Of a DNA stretch of 64,000 bases, positions 42,978-51,846 are shown in pieces; within the stretch, counting starts at the first letter, position 1, and the number at the start of each line of letters is the position of its first letter. Made by a program: the position numbers and the translations under genes. Below the pieces are notes generated by a model. It ran no database searches. It was not told the DNA's origin and saw nothing but the letters and a program-made list of their open reading frames with translations. The DNA comes from Hypericibacter sp049323455 (GTDB lineage: Bacteria > Pseudomonadota > Alphaproteobacteria > Dongiales > Dongiaceae): positions 1-64,000 of the forward strand of contig JBMONF010000022.1 in assembly GCA_049323455.1 (NCBI GenBank), in the 5' to 3' direction.

Positions 42978-43179
42978 TCTGTACCGGAAGCGGGCCTAAA
43001 AGGGTCTCTGGTATCGGCGGAGGGCCCGGGTATCCGCCGCAAAGCTGCCGCATAGGTAGGCAATTCCTGCGGAAAGTCAAGTGTTTGCGGCCGTGGCCCG
43101 CGGCTTTCCGCTTCGCCGACGATGCCGTAACCTGCACCGAAAATCGCAAAGGAATCCTTGCCTTGGGGACGTTTTCATC

Positions 43180-43734
43180 ATGCTGATCGAGAGCGCGCGC
43201 GCTTGCCTTCTGGTGGTGGACCTTCAGGAGCGGCTGCTGGCCGCCATGGCCCGGCCGGAGCCCGTCTTGCGCCAAGTCGGTATTCTGGTTCGCGCGGCCC
43301 GGCGCCTCGGCGTGCCGATCCTGGCCTCCGAGCAATACCCCAAAGGGCTGGGGCCGACCGAGGCGGGGCTCAGAGCATTGTTGGGCAACGAGGTGGCACC
43401 GATGGCCAAGACGCATTTCTCCTGCACGGCCGACCCCGCCATCAAAGCCAGGCTCGAAGCCTTCGCGCGCGAGGGCAGGGACCAGGCGGTGATCGTCGGC
43501 GTCGAGGCCCATGTCTGCGTGCTGCAGACGGCGCTGGGCCTGCCGAAACTGGGCTTGGCGCCCTTCGTCGTGGCCGATGCCGTCACCTCGCGCCAGCCGG
43601 AGAGCCACGGCCGGGCGCTCGATCGCATGGCCCGAGACGGCGTCGAGGTGGTAACCACCGAGATGGCGCTGTTCGAATGGCTCGAGCAGGCCGGCACAGC
43701 GGAGTTCAAGGAGCTCTCGGCGCTGATCCGTTGA
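43180..43734 (+). CDS. Isochorismatase-family cysteine hydrolase
   Basis: A 184-residue alpha/beta hydrolase of the isochorismatase superfamily. The putative catalytic triad is Asp in LLVVDLQE, Lys in MAKTHFSC and Cys in GVEAHVCVLQTA, with the cis-peptide segment EAHVCV. Family members hydrolyse C-N or C-O bonds of small amides or enol ethers. ATG 43180 has GGGGAC upstream; the earlier frame lacks coding character. It stands alone between rhlE and the metF unit. Confidence 0.88.
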   Translation: MLIESARACLLVVDLQERLLAAMARPEPVLRQVGILVRAARRLGVPILASEQYPKGLGPTEAGLRALLGNEVAPMAKTHFSCTADPAIKARLEAFAREGRDQAVIVGVEAHVCVLQTALGLPKLGLAPFVVADAVTSRQPESHGRALDRMARDGVEVVTTEMALFEWLEQAGTAEFKELSALIR

Positions 43735-44042
43735 TGCAACCGGCCACAAGCGTGGGCGACAAGCAGGCAGCCGTGGGCCTCTGTCTGGGCCGGCCTCGCA
43801 TAACGCGCCCAGAACCGATGACGAGCGCATTGGTTCACAGCCGCAGCCTTTGCGGGACCGATTTTGCGGCTAAGCCACAGTTGCGGGTTCGTCTCTTACA
43901 TAGCTGATATTTCTATTATTTATGGAGCAGCGGGCTCTGGTCGGCGGCAGCGCGGTGGCCAGTCTTCTCCGGCACTTCACAATTCAATAATGACATAAGG
44001 ATATTTTTATATCAGTATTGCCGCACCAATTTGGGATTCGCG
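43735..44042. other. Intergenic region before the ArsR-methyltransferase gene
   Basis: About 308 bases without a gene. The last 100 bases are AT-rich and hold the operator-like palindrome at 43992-44013. A TTG at 44031 is an alternative start codon for the following gene. Confidence 0.45.
43992..44013. promoter_or_regulatory. Operator-like palindrome of the ArsR-methyltransferase/metF operon
   Basis: A 22-base near-perfect dyad has the consensus GAyATAArr and its mirror yyTTATrTC around a central ATAT. Nearly every position pairs, with purine/pyrimidine exchanges only. It ends 29 bases before the ATG at 44043 and would cover or adjoin the promoter. Winged-helix ArsR proteins bind AT-rich dyads of this size, so the encoded protein is the expected ligand, giving autoregulation. 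Confidence 0.7.
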
Positions 44043-45041
44043 ATGGAACAGCTTCTGGCTTCGCTTCGTGCCGCTGGCGATCCGACCCGCCTGAGACTGC
44101 TGGCGGTGTTGTCGCGCGCGGAGTTGACCGTGACCGAGCTGACGCAGGTGCTGGGCCAGAGCCAGCCGCGGCTCAGCCGACACCTGAAGCTGCTGGTGTC
44201 TGCGGGACTTCTCAACCGCTTCCAGGAAGGCAGCTGGGTCTTCTTCCGCCCGGCCGAGAAAGGGGCGGGTGGCGCGCTCGTCCGGTTTCTGATCGAGCGC
44301 ATCCGGGCCGACGACCCGACCATCGCGCGCGATCTGGAGCGCCTTGCCGTCGTACGCCAGCAGCGTGCCGAAGCGGCGGCCGCCTATTTCCGCGCCCGCG
44401 CCACCGAATGGAACGAGATCCGCGCGCTGCATATCGCCGAGAAGGAGGTGGACGCCGCCGTCCTCGACCTGCTGGGCGAGGGCCCGCTCGGCGATCTGGT
44501 CGATCTCGGCACCGGCACCGGACGGCTGTTGGAGCTGCTGGCGAGCCGGGCGCGCAGCGCCATCGGCATCGATCTCAGCCGCGAGATGCTGGCGATCGCG
44601 CGCCATGCCCTCGACCGGCCGGAGTGGCGCCATGTGCAGGTGCGTCAGGGCGACATCTACGCGCTCAACCTCGAGAGCGCTTCGGCCGATCTCGTGACCC
44701 TTCATCTCGTGCTTCATTACCTCGATGACCCGGGTGCCGCGATCCTCGAGGCGGCAAGGCTGCTGCGTCCTGGCGGGCGGCTGCTGATCGTCGATTTTGC
44801 GCCCCACAACCTCGAGTTCCTGCGCGACGAGCACGCTCATCGTCGCTTGGGCTTCACGCAGGACGAGATCGCTGGCTGGTGCCGCGAGGCCGGACTCACC
44901 GTGGAGACGTCTCGGCAGTTGCCGCCGAGCGCCTCGCACGGGGGAGAGAACCTGACCGTGGTGCTATGGCTGGCGCGACAGACGGTGGATGTGGCAGCGC
45001 GTCCGATCCGCACTCGGGGAAAGAAGGAACAGTCCGCATGA
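44043..45041 (+). CDS. ArsR helix-turn-helix fused to SAM-dependent methyltransferase
   Basis: A 332-residue fusion. Residues about 1-90 are an ArsR winged helix (LRAAGDPTRLRLLAVLSRAELTVTELTQVLGQSQPRLSRHLKLL). Residues about 150-260 form a class I methyltransferase with VDLGTGTGRLLELLA, IGIDLSREMLAIA and LVLHYLDDPGAAILEAARLLRPGG. The fusion could sense S-adenosylmethionine or -homocysteine through the second domain. The ATG overlaps the metF gene by ATGA, placing methionine-cycle output under the regulator. A transcriptional factor controlling metF/metH is inferred; real catalytic activity is unproven. Confidence 0.9.
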   Translation: MEQLLASLRAAGDPTRLRLLAVLSRAELTVTELTQVLGQSQPRLSRHLKLLVSAGLLNRFQEGSWVFFRPAEKGAGGALVRFLIERIRADDPTIARDLERLAVVRQQRAEAAAAYFRARATEWNEIRALHIAEKEVDAAVLDLLGEGPLGDLVDLGTGTGRLLELLASRARSAIGIDLSREMLAIARHALDRPEWRHVQVRQGDIYALNLESASADLVTLHLVLHYLDDPGAAILEAARLLRPGGRLLIVDFAPHNLEFLRDEHAHRRLGFTQDEIAGWCREAGLTVETSRQLPPSASHGGENLTVVLWLARQTVDVAARPIRTRGKKEQSA

Positions 45042-45967
45042 TCGCCAATACGGCTCTCATCAGCGACCGGATCAAGGTCTCGTTCGAATTTTTCCCACCC
45101 AAGACGCGCGAGCACGAGGGCGCGTTGTGGCACACGATCGAGCGGCTTTCGACGCTGGCGCCGGATTTCGTCTCGGTCACCTACGGTGCCGGCGGCTCGA
45201 CGCGCGATCGCACCTTGGCGACGGTGCGGCGTATCGCGCAGCGGACCGACCTGGCCGCTGCCGGACATCTCACTTGTGTCGGTGCTGGCCGCGCCGAGGT
45301 CGACGCCGTGGCCGCCGCCTATGCGGCCGCCGGGGTCCATCGCATCGTCGCGCTCCGAGGCGATCCGCCCGAGGGCAGCGGGCGCTTCACGCCGCATCCC
45401 GAGGGCTATGGCAATGCCGCCGATCTGGTCGCGGGCCTGCGCCGGATCGCCGACTTCGACATCTCGGTGGCGGCCTATCCCGAGGGGCATCCCGACAGCC
45501 CGTCGCCCGCTGCCGATCTCGACAACCTGAAGCGCAAGCTCGATGCCGGCGCCCGGCGCGCGATCACGCAATTCTTCTTCGAGCCCGAGACCTATTTTCG
45601 TTTCATGGAGCGAGCCCGCTCGGCCGGGATCACTGCGCCGATCGTGCCGGGCATTCTGCCGGTGACGAATTTCAAGACCGTGCAGGAGTTCGCCCGCCGC
45701 TGCGGCGCGCGTGTGCCGGCCTGGCTCGCCAAGACCTTCGAGGGGCTCGACAACGATCCCGCGACCCGCGAGCTCATCGCCGCCACGGTGGCCGTGGACC
45801 TCTGCCTGAAGCTCAAGGCGCAGGGCGTGACCGAGTTCCACATCTACACGCTCAACCGGGCCGAGCTGACGCTCGCGATCTGCCACATGCTGGGCGTGCG
45901 GCCAGCGGCGCAGCGCCGGCGTCACCGTGGGGCATGCGAGGACGCTGCCGAGCGCCGCATCTATTGA
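45038..45967 (+). CDS. metF: Methylenetetrahydrofolate reductase
   Basis: A 309-residue FAD enzyme of bacterial MTHFR type with VSFEFFPPKT (catalytic Glu), VTYGAGGSTRDRT, HLTCVG, IVALRGDPP, and TQFFFEPETYFRFM. It reduces methylene-THF to methyl-THF, the donor for methionine synthase. The C-terminus is slightly longer than usual and arginine-rich (AQRRRHRGACEDAAERRIY). It is coupled to the ArsR-methyltransferase gene by a 4-base overlap. No metH follows; the next gene is convergent 19 bases downstream. Confidence 0.95.
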   Translation: MIANTALISDRIKVSFEFFPPKTREHEGALWHTIERLSTLAPDFVSVTYGAGGSTRDRTLATVRRIAQRTDLAAAGHLTCVGAGRAEVDAVAAAYAAAGVHRIVALRGDPPEGSGRFTPHPEGYGNAADLVAGLRRIADFDISVAAYPEGHPDSPSPAADLDNLKRKLDAGARRAITQFFFEPETYFRFMERARSAGITAPIVPGILPVTNFKTVQEFARRCGARVPAWLAKTFEGLDNDPATRELIAATVAVDLCLKLKAQGVTEFHIYTLNRAELTLAICHMLGVRPAAQRRRHRGACEDAAERRIY

Positions 45968-45986
45968 CGCGACGGGAGCGGACGCG

Positions 45987-46589
45987 TCACGGGATCGGCA
46001 CGTTCACGCCCCGATCCGGACGATCGTCGGGGTTGTTCCGGCTGAACAAGGTCAGGCTCACATGGCGCAGGAAGGCACGCAGCCGCGGATCGTTGGGATC
46101 GGTCAGCTCGGCAATGCCGCCCGCCAATGAGGTGACCGGGCGGTCGCCGCTGCAGAAGGCGGCCAGCAGCTCGATCCGACCATCCGGCGCCGGGCCGCCG
46201 CCGCCCGGAACCTCGTCGCTGCACAGGCCGGAATAGCCGGCCGCGGGCCCGTTGAAAACCATGATCACGCGATAGCCCGGCCAGGGCGCCCGGTCGGGTC
46301 CCGGCACGAAGGTGATGGGACGACCGAAATTGGCGCCGTAGATGTCGTCGCGCACGATGCGGTCGAAGTCGGCCTTGTCCAGGTTGGAGGGATTGCCGCG
46401 GATAATCGTCGGTAACCTGCTGCCGGCCACATGATCCACATAGATCGCGGTGCCAGCGAGATAGGGATAGGAGTGGTAGATCACGCCCTGGCGTGCGCAG
46501 GCGGCGAGCAGGCCCAACGACGCGGCAAGAGCAAGCAGGCCGGCCTTGCCTGCCGGATGCTGCAATCGGCGAGCAAGCAGGTTCGTCAT
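45987..46589 (-). CDS. Putative lipoprotein
   Basis: A 200-residue secreted lipoprotein with a hydrophobic signal and lipobox LLAAC (Cys31). The mature part has QGVIYHSYPYLAG, DFDRIVRDDIYGANFG, YRVIMVFNGP and SLTLFSRNNPDDRPDR. It does not match a family I can name. Two cysteines (GLCSDEV and AFCSGD) could form a disulfide. It lies 123 bases before the PHA synthase end on the same strand and converges on metF. Confidence 0.8.
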   Translation of the reverse strand: MTNLLARRLQHPAGKAGLLALAASLGLLAACARQGVIYHSYPYLAGTAIYVDHVAGSRLPTIIRGNPSNLDKADFDRIVRDDIYGANFGRPITFVPGPDRAPWPGYRVIMVFNGPAAGYSGLCSDEVPGGGGPAPDGRIELLAAFCSGDRPVTSLAGGIAELTDPNDPRLRAFLRHVSLTLFSRNNPDDRPDRGVNVPIP

Positions 46590-46711
46590 ATTCGACCTCG
46601 GGGATGGGAACCGCGGCCTTCGGGGCCGCGCGTCACCGGCTCGTTCCATATGGGCGGGCCCGCCGCAGCGCACAAGCGCCCGGCCGGCCGCGCGGTAACG
46701 ACGTCCTACGG

Positions 46712-48649
46712 CTACTCCTGGCGCACATAGCTGCCGGGGGCCTCGGCGAGGACTGCATAGCCACGCTTGGGCGCACCCATGGGTGGCGGCGGCTCCCGGC
46801 CGGTGGAATGCGCGGCCAGCCATTCCTCCCAGGCGGGCCACCACGATCCTTCCCGCCGCGGCGTCTGCGTCTGCCAGGTGTCGGGATCCTCGTACTTGTC
46901 GCTCGCTCGTTTGGTTGCGAGCTGGAAGCTGCGGCCGGGATGGCCGGGCTCGCTGACGATGCCGGCGTTGTGCCCGCCTGTCGTGAGCGCGTAGGTCACA
47001 TCGGTGTCGGTGAGCAGGTGGATCTTGTAAGTCGAACGCCAGGGCGCGACATGGTCCCGGAGGGTGCCGACGGCGAAGATCGGCACACGGACGTCGGTGA
47101 GCGCAACGGGGCGGCTGCCAACGCGATAGCGGCCTTCGGCCAGGTCGTTGTCGAGAAACAGCCTGTGCAGATATTCGGCGTGCATGCGGTAGGGCATGCG
47201 CGTGGCATCGGCGTTCCATGCCATGAGATCGTTCATCGTCTCGCGCTCGCCGAGGAGATACTGCTTGAGCATGCGCGACCAGATCAGATCGTTGGACCGC
47301 AGGAGCTGAAAGGCGCCGGCCATCTGCTTGGTGTCGAGAAAGCCTTGCTCCCACATGACGTCCTCGAGGAACGTCACCTGGCTCTCGTTGATGAAGAGCA
47401 TGAGCTCGCCAGCTTCGGTGAAGTCGGTTTGCGCCGCAAACAGCGACAGGCTCTTCAGCCGCTCGTCGCCGTCGCGCGCCATCGCGGCGGCAGCGATCGT
47501 GAGAAGCGTGCCGCCGAGGCAGTAGCCGACGCCGTGAACCTTGCGGCGCGGCAGCACGGTGGTCACCGCCTGCAAGGCGTCCATGACACCGAGGCGCAGA
47601 TAATCGTCCATGCCGAGATCGCGATCCTCGGCATCGGGGTTCTTCCAGGAGATCATGAACACCGTGTGGCCGCGATCGATCAGATATTTGACCAGCGAGT
47701 TCTCCGGCGACAGATCGAGGATGTAATATTTCATGATCCAGGCCGGCACGACGAGAACCGGCTCGCGATGGACTTCCGGCGTCGTCGGCTCGTATTGAAT
47801 GAGTTCGATCAAGCGATTGCGATAGATCACCTTGCCCGGCGTGATCGCGACTTTCTCGCCCACCGGAAAATCCTTGACCGCGGCGGGTTTCCGGCCGGCA
47901 ATGGCCCGTTCCCAATCCTCGATGAAGTTGACCCAGCCGCGCACGAGATTGGCGCCGCCCTCGGCGAAGGCCCTTTGCAGCACCTCCGGATTGGTGGCCA
48001 GGAAGTTGCTGGGCGCGACCAGATCGAGCAGCTGCCGGCTGATGAACTCGACGATGCGCTCGTGGCGGGGCGAAACGCCGCGAATGCCGGTGGTGGCGTT
48101 GAACCACCATTGCTGCGTCAGCAGGAAGGACTGATAAAGCATATTGAAGGGCGGGCGCTGCCACGCCTCGGCGCGGAACCGCTGGTCTTGCGGCAGTGGC
48201 TCGATGCAGCAATGCGTCCGCGGCTCCGAGAGCGAGCGCGCGGCATAAACCCAGAACCGAGCGGCCTTGCGCGCGGCTTTCTGCATCAACTCGGCCTGCT
48301 TGCCGGGCGAGCTGCCGAGATGGACCAGCCAGTCGAGGCCGGCGAGCGCAACCGCCGAAGGGGAAATTCCCAACGTTGCCCGTCCGGCCATGGCGTGGAC
48401 GGCGCGATCGACGGCATCCGGCGCGGGGCCGCGAGGCGAGATGTCGACGGCTTCGGCCGCCAAACGATAAAGCGCATCGACGACGCGCGCCGGCCCGTCG
48501 CGCATCGACGTCAATCCATCGCCGACACCCGGTGGGGACGCCACGACGGGGACGAGCTCCGTCGCCGGTACAACGTGGCGCTGCCGCGTTTCGGCCGCGC
48601 CACGGGACGGCTGCCGACGGCGCGAACGAGATACCGATCCCTCGGTCAT
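46712..48649 (-). CDS. phaC: Class I polyhydroxyalkanoate synthase
   Basis: About 645 residues from ATG 48649 (GGGAG upstream; a TTG six codons earlier is less likely). The lipase-like box GVGYCLGGT places the nucleophile at Cys377; downstream the aspartate (VGTLRDHVAPW) and histidine (TTGGHNAGIVSEP) complete the triad. The N-terminal domain has FVVPSNFLATNP-like VAPSNFLATNPEVL. It polymerises hydroxyacyl-CoA into storage granules. The long N-terminal extension (about 50 disordered residues) is somewhat unusual. Neither phaA/phaB nor phasin genes are nearby. Confidence 0.92.
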   Translation of the reverse strand: MTEGSVSRSRRRQPSRGAAETRQRHVVPATELVPVVASPPGVGDGLTSMRDGPARVVDALYRLAAEAVDISPRGPAPDAVDRAVHAMAGRATLGISPSAVALAGLDWLVHLGSSPGKQAELMQKAARKAARFWVYAARSLSEPRTHCCIEPLPQDQRFRAEAWQRPPFNMLYQSFLLTQQWWFNATTGIRGVSPRHERIVEFISRQLLDLVAPSNFLATNPEVLQRAFAEGGANLVRGWVNFIEDWERAIAGRKPAAVKDFPVGEKVAITPGKVIYRNRLIELIQYEPTTPEVHREPVLVVPAWIMKYYILDLSPENSLVKYLIDRGHTVFMISWKNPDAEDRDLGMDDYLRLGVMDALQAVTTVLPRRKVHGVGYCLGGTLLTIAAAAMARDGDERLKSLSLFAAQTDFTEAGELMLFINESQVTFLEDVMWEQGFLDTKQMAGAFQLLRSNDLIWSRMLKQYLLGERETMNDLMAWNADATRMPYRMHAEYLHRLFLDNDLAEGRYRVGSRPVALTDVRVPIFAVGTLRDHVAPWRSTYKIHLLTDTDVTYALTTGGHNAGIVSEPGHPGRSFQLATKRASDKYEDPDTWQTQTPRREGSWWPAWEEWLAAHSTGREPPPPMGAPKRGYAVLAEAPGSYVRQE

Positions 48650-49457
48650 CACATGGATCTCCCGCAATTCGATGGTGGCCTTGGCTTCACGGCGGCGAGG
48701 CTAGCGCCGCCGCTTTGCCCCGCCTTGACCAGGATCAACGGCGGCCAAGCGGTCACGACGGCCGCCAACTGGCGAACTGCTCGCCTGCAAGATATGGGAC
48801 GCCGGTGCCGAGGCCGGAAGCGCGCCGACTGACGCAATAGACGGCAAAGCGCCCCTTGCTTGGTCGCGGGTGCGGCCCGCGGCTGTTTCGGTCGATGGAC
48901 GAAAATCTTTGGGAGATTGGCAAAAGGAACGCCCCGAATGACAGGCTGTACGCCGGGGTTTCGCCACGTCCGTTTGCACTGTGCAGTCATGGAGGCAATC
49001 TCTCACATCGGGGTGGATAGGGGTAGAAATGACACGAAATCAATCAATTAACCCGATCCAGCGAGGGTGCGGCCGGGGCCGGACACTGGCCGCGACTTGG
49101 CCCCTTGACGCCAGGGGTGGGCACATAAAAACTTTGCGGAGGAGCGCCGGTTCTTTTTTCCGGGTTTTGGCGACGGGGACGAGCCGCGGGGTCCGCGGCG
49201 ATTGGCGACGTGTTTCTTCGCCCCCGGCATCGCCAGATCGAACCCCCATCGCCCGCGTCAAAAAATTCGCGCGCGGCGTGGCCATCGCCGGTAAGCACCG
49301 GTACCGATGGACAAGCGGGCGATCGGCGTCCTGATAACGGTTTCGTTAACCAAACCGCTGAGAATCGTCCTCTAATGTTGGAATGCCGATTTTCGATCAG
49401 GCATTTCCTGGCGAAAGCCACCGCAATCCAGGGCAATGCGCAGGAGGCCCGAAGGCG
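48650..49457. other. Long intergenic stretch between phaC and a small secreted gene
   Basis: About 808 bases without a supported gene. Both strands carry only irregular frames. It contains the dyad CGGTTT-N8-AAACCG at 49338-49357, an AT-rich stretch near 49040-49060, and the SD AGGAGG at 49442-49447. It probably holds the phaC promoter (near 48650-48700) and the promoter of the small gene. An undetected small RNA is possible. Confidence 0.4.
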
Positions 49458-49688
49458 ATGTTCCAGGTTCTTATTCTGATCTGCTCGCTGAACATGGCAC
49501 CGGCCCAGTGCCAGACCTATAACGCTGTCGATGTCATCCCGGGTCCCGACGCGGCCAATGTGGAATTGTGCGGTCTGCAGGGGCAGGCTTATATCGCCCA
49601 GATCGCTTATGGCACGCCGCACAAGGACGACGAGTACGTCAAGATCAAATGCACGCGCACGTCGATCGGCAAGGACAACGTCGGCTGA
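49458..49688 (+). CDS. Small secreted protein, conserved type
   Basis: A 76-residue protein. AGGAGG and GAAGG precede ATG 49458. The N-terminal segment FQVLILICSLNMAPAQCQ is a signal peptide; the mature part has two more cysteines (VELCGLQGQ and IKCTRTS), and three cysteines in all. Small secreted proteins of the form beginning MFQVLILICS are met in alphaproteobacteria, but no function is known to me. It is convergent with pqqE. Confidence 0.72.
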   Translation: MFQVLILICSLNMAPAQCQTYNAVDVIPGPDAANVELCGLQGQAYIAQIAYGTPHKDDEYVKIKCTRTSIGKDNVG

Positions 49689-49739
49689 GGAAGCGGGCCA
49701 CGGGCGCGCTTCGCCCCCGAGCCGATCTAGATACAGCTC

Positions 49740-50828
49740 TCAGGCTGCGCCGATGCGGCGATAGGCGAAGGCGGGGGTCTGCGCGCCTGAATCTCGCCCG
49801 GCGATGCGAACCAGTTCTTCGTGGAACGGCGAAAGCCCGCAGGCCGGGTCGGTGGCTGCCGCATCGCCGAGCAGCGCGAAGGCCTGGCAGCGACAGCCGC
49901 CCCAGTCGATTTCCCGGCGCGTGCAGGACCGGCAGGGCTCCGGCATCCAGGCCGTGCCGCGAAAACGATTGAAGGCCTCGGAATTTTCCCAGATCTCCGC
50001 GAGGCTGCGCTCGCGCACGGTGTCGAACCGGAGCGACGTGATCGATTCCGCGGCGTGACAAGGCAGCACCTTGCCGGATGGCGAGATGTTGAGGAACTGC
50101 CTGCCCCAGCCGCCCATGCACGCCTTCGGCCGCTTCGCATAATAGTCGGGCACGACATAGTCGATGACGACGCGACCCTTGAGACGCGCGCGCGCGGCTT
50201 CGACCGTGGCCGTCGCCTGCTCGAGCTGTGCACGGGTCGGCATCAGCGCGGCGCGATTTTTCAGCGCCCAGCCATAGTACTGCACATGCGCGATCTCGAC
50301 CCGGTGCGCATCGAGCTCGACCGCCATGGCGAGAAGGTCGTCGAGATGATGCAGGTTCTGTCGATGGACGACCAGATTGAGGGTGAGCGGCAGTCCGGCC
50401 TGGCGAACCAGGCCGGCGACAGCGATCTTCTTGGCATGGCCGCCCTTGAAGCCGCCGATATGGTCGCCGAGCTCGGGCTCGCTATCCTGGAAGCTGAGCT
50501 GCACGTGATCGAGGCCGGCCGCAACGAGCGCCTGCAAGCGATCGGCATCGAGCAGAACGCCAGCGGTGATCAGGTTGGTGTAGAGGCCGGCGGCATGGGC
50601 GTGAGCGATCAGGTCGCCCAGATCGCGCCGCACCGTCGGCTCGCCGCCGGAAAAATGAATCTGCAGCACGCCGAGCGCCGCCGCCTGGTCGATGACCCGC
50701 CGCCACTCGTCGGTGCCGATCTCGTTGCCCGCGCGCTCGAGCTCGACCGGATTCGAGCAATAGGGACATTGCAGCGGGCAGCGGTGCGTCAGCTCGGCGA
50801 GTAGCGCAAGCGGCGAAGCGAGCGTCAT
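49740..50828 (-). CDS. pqqE: PqqA peptide cyclase PqqE (radical SAM)
   Basis: A 362-residue radical-SAM enzyme with the cluster CPLQCPYC (Cys17, 21, 24), an FSGGEP motif and C-terminal SPASM-type cysteines (CMGG, CHAA, CRSCTRREIDWGGCRC). PqqE joins Glu and Tyr of PqqA by a C-C bond, the first step of PQQ synthesis. Its start overlaps the pqqD stop by 4 bases. It is the last gene of the pqqABCDE run. Confidence 0.97.
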   Translation of the reverse strand: MTLASPLALLAELTHRCPLQCPYCSNPVELERAGNEIGTDEWRRVIDQAAALGVLQIHFSGGEPTVRRDLGDLIAHAHAAGLYTNLITAGVLLDADRLQALVAAGLDHVQLSFQDSEPELGDHIGGFKGGHAKKIAVAGLVRQAGLPLTLNLVVHRQNLHHLDDLLAMAVELDAHRVEIAHVQYYGWALKNRAALMPTRAQLEQATATVEAARARLKGRVVIDYVVPDYYAKRPKACMGGWGRQFLNISPSGKVLPCHAAESITSLRFDTVRERSLAEIWENSEAFNRFRGTAWMPEPCRSCTRREIDWGGCRCQAFALLGDAAATDPACGLSPFHEELVRIAGRDSGAQTPAFAYRRIGAA

Positions 50829-51112
50829 GCCGTCATGATCCCCTTGTCGGCAAGGTCCTGAAGGAGCGAGTTCACGTCGCGCGCGATCACGTCGCGGGGC
50901 GCGGCGAACTTGCCGGCGAGATCGTCGACGATGGCGGCGATGGTCGCGGCGCCATCGCAGCGCCGCACGATCTCGTGCGCGATCGCATCGAGAACGAGAA
51001 GGCGCTCGGGCGCCTGAACGATCCACTGGTTGCGATGCTGGTCGAACTGGAGGCGCACATGCGACGACAGGCGCGGCACCGAGGCTTCGCCGATCAGGAG
51101 ACGTTCCTTCAT
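50825..51112 (-). CDS. pqqD: PQQ biosynthesis chaperone PqqD
   Basis: A 95-residue PqqD. It has PRLSSHVRLQFDQHRNQWIVQAPE as the beta-rich part, a DAIAHEIVRRCDGAATIAAIVDDLA helix and the FAAPRDVIARDVNSLLQDLADKG end. PqqD binds the PqqA peptide and delivers it to PqqE. Start and stop overlap the neighbours by 4 bases each, so the genes are translationally coupled. Confidence 0.96.
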   Translation of the reverse strand: MKERLLIGEASVPRLSSHVRLQFDQHRNQWIVQAPERLLVLDAIAHEIVRRCDGAATIAAIVDDLAGKFAAPRDVIARDVNSLLQDLADKGIMTA

Positions 51113-51846
51113 CGCCGGCCCTCCGGCACGAAAGCGCCGGGCGGAATGAAGCCGGGCGTGACATAGGCGTGGTGAAGCGCATCGAGTTGCGCCCATAGCA
51201 CATCCGTCTTGAAGCGCAGCGCCGCCAGGCAGGATTCCTGCTGCTCGCGCGTGCGCGCTTCGCGCAAGACATAGGCGAGGCCGAACTGGACGTCGCGCGG
51301 CGCCTGGGTCAGGCGCGTCTTGAAGTAGGCGAGCGTCCGTTCGTTGGCGAAATCGTAGTTCTGCAACAATGCCGCGATACGCGCCTTGTGCAGATCCGGC
51401 GCGAACAGCTCGGTCAAGGAGGAAGCGACCGCCTCCAGCAGCGTCCGCTCGCGCACGAAACGGACATAGGCATCGACGGCGAAACGCGTGGCCGGCAGGA
51501 TACCGGCAAGCGAGCGCACATAGTCGCGGTCGAGGCCGACGCCCTCGGCAAGCACGAGCCAGCGCTCGATGCCGCCATCGCCTTCCTTCGTTCCGTCGTG
51601 ATCGACGATGCGGCGTATCCACTCGCGCCTGAATGCCGGATCCTCGGCGCGCGATATGAGCGCCGCGTCCTTCAACGGGATGCTGAACTGGTAATAAAAG
51701 CGGTTCAACACCCAGGCCTGGACCTGGCCCTTGTCCAGCTTGCCTTCGTGCAGGAGCCGATGGAACGGATGCTTGCTGTGATAACGCTCTTCGCCGATCT
51801 GGCGCAGCCGCCGCTCGAACTCCTCCGCCCGCAGCAGTTCGGTCAT
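51109..51846 (-). CDS. pqqC: Pyrroloquinoline-quinone synthase PqqC
   Basis: A 245-residue all-helical oxidase with YHSKHPFHRLLHEGKLDKGQ, NRFYYQFSIPLKDAALISR, HDGTKEGDGGIERWL and ALRFKTDVLWAQLDALHHAY. It performs the final ring closure and eight-electron oxidation to PQQ using oxygen. Length and motifs are standard. It overlaps pqqD and pqqB by 4 bases. Confidence 0.97.
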   Translation of the reverse strand: MTELLRAEEFERRLRQIGEERYHSKHPFHRLLHEGKLDKGQVQAWVLNRFYYQFSIPLKDAALISRAEDPAFRREWIRRIVDHDGTKEGDGGIERWLVLAEGVGLDRDYVRSLAGILPATRFAVDAYVRFVRERTLLEAVASSLTELFAPDLHKARIAALLQNYDFANERTLAYFKTRLTQAPRDVQFGLAYVLREARTREQQESCLAALRFKTDVLWAQLDALHHAYVTPGFIPPGAFVPEGRR

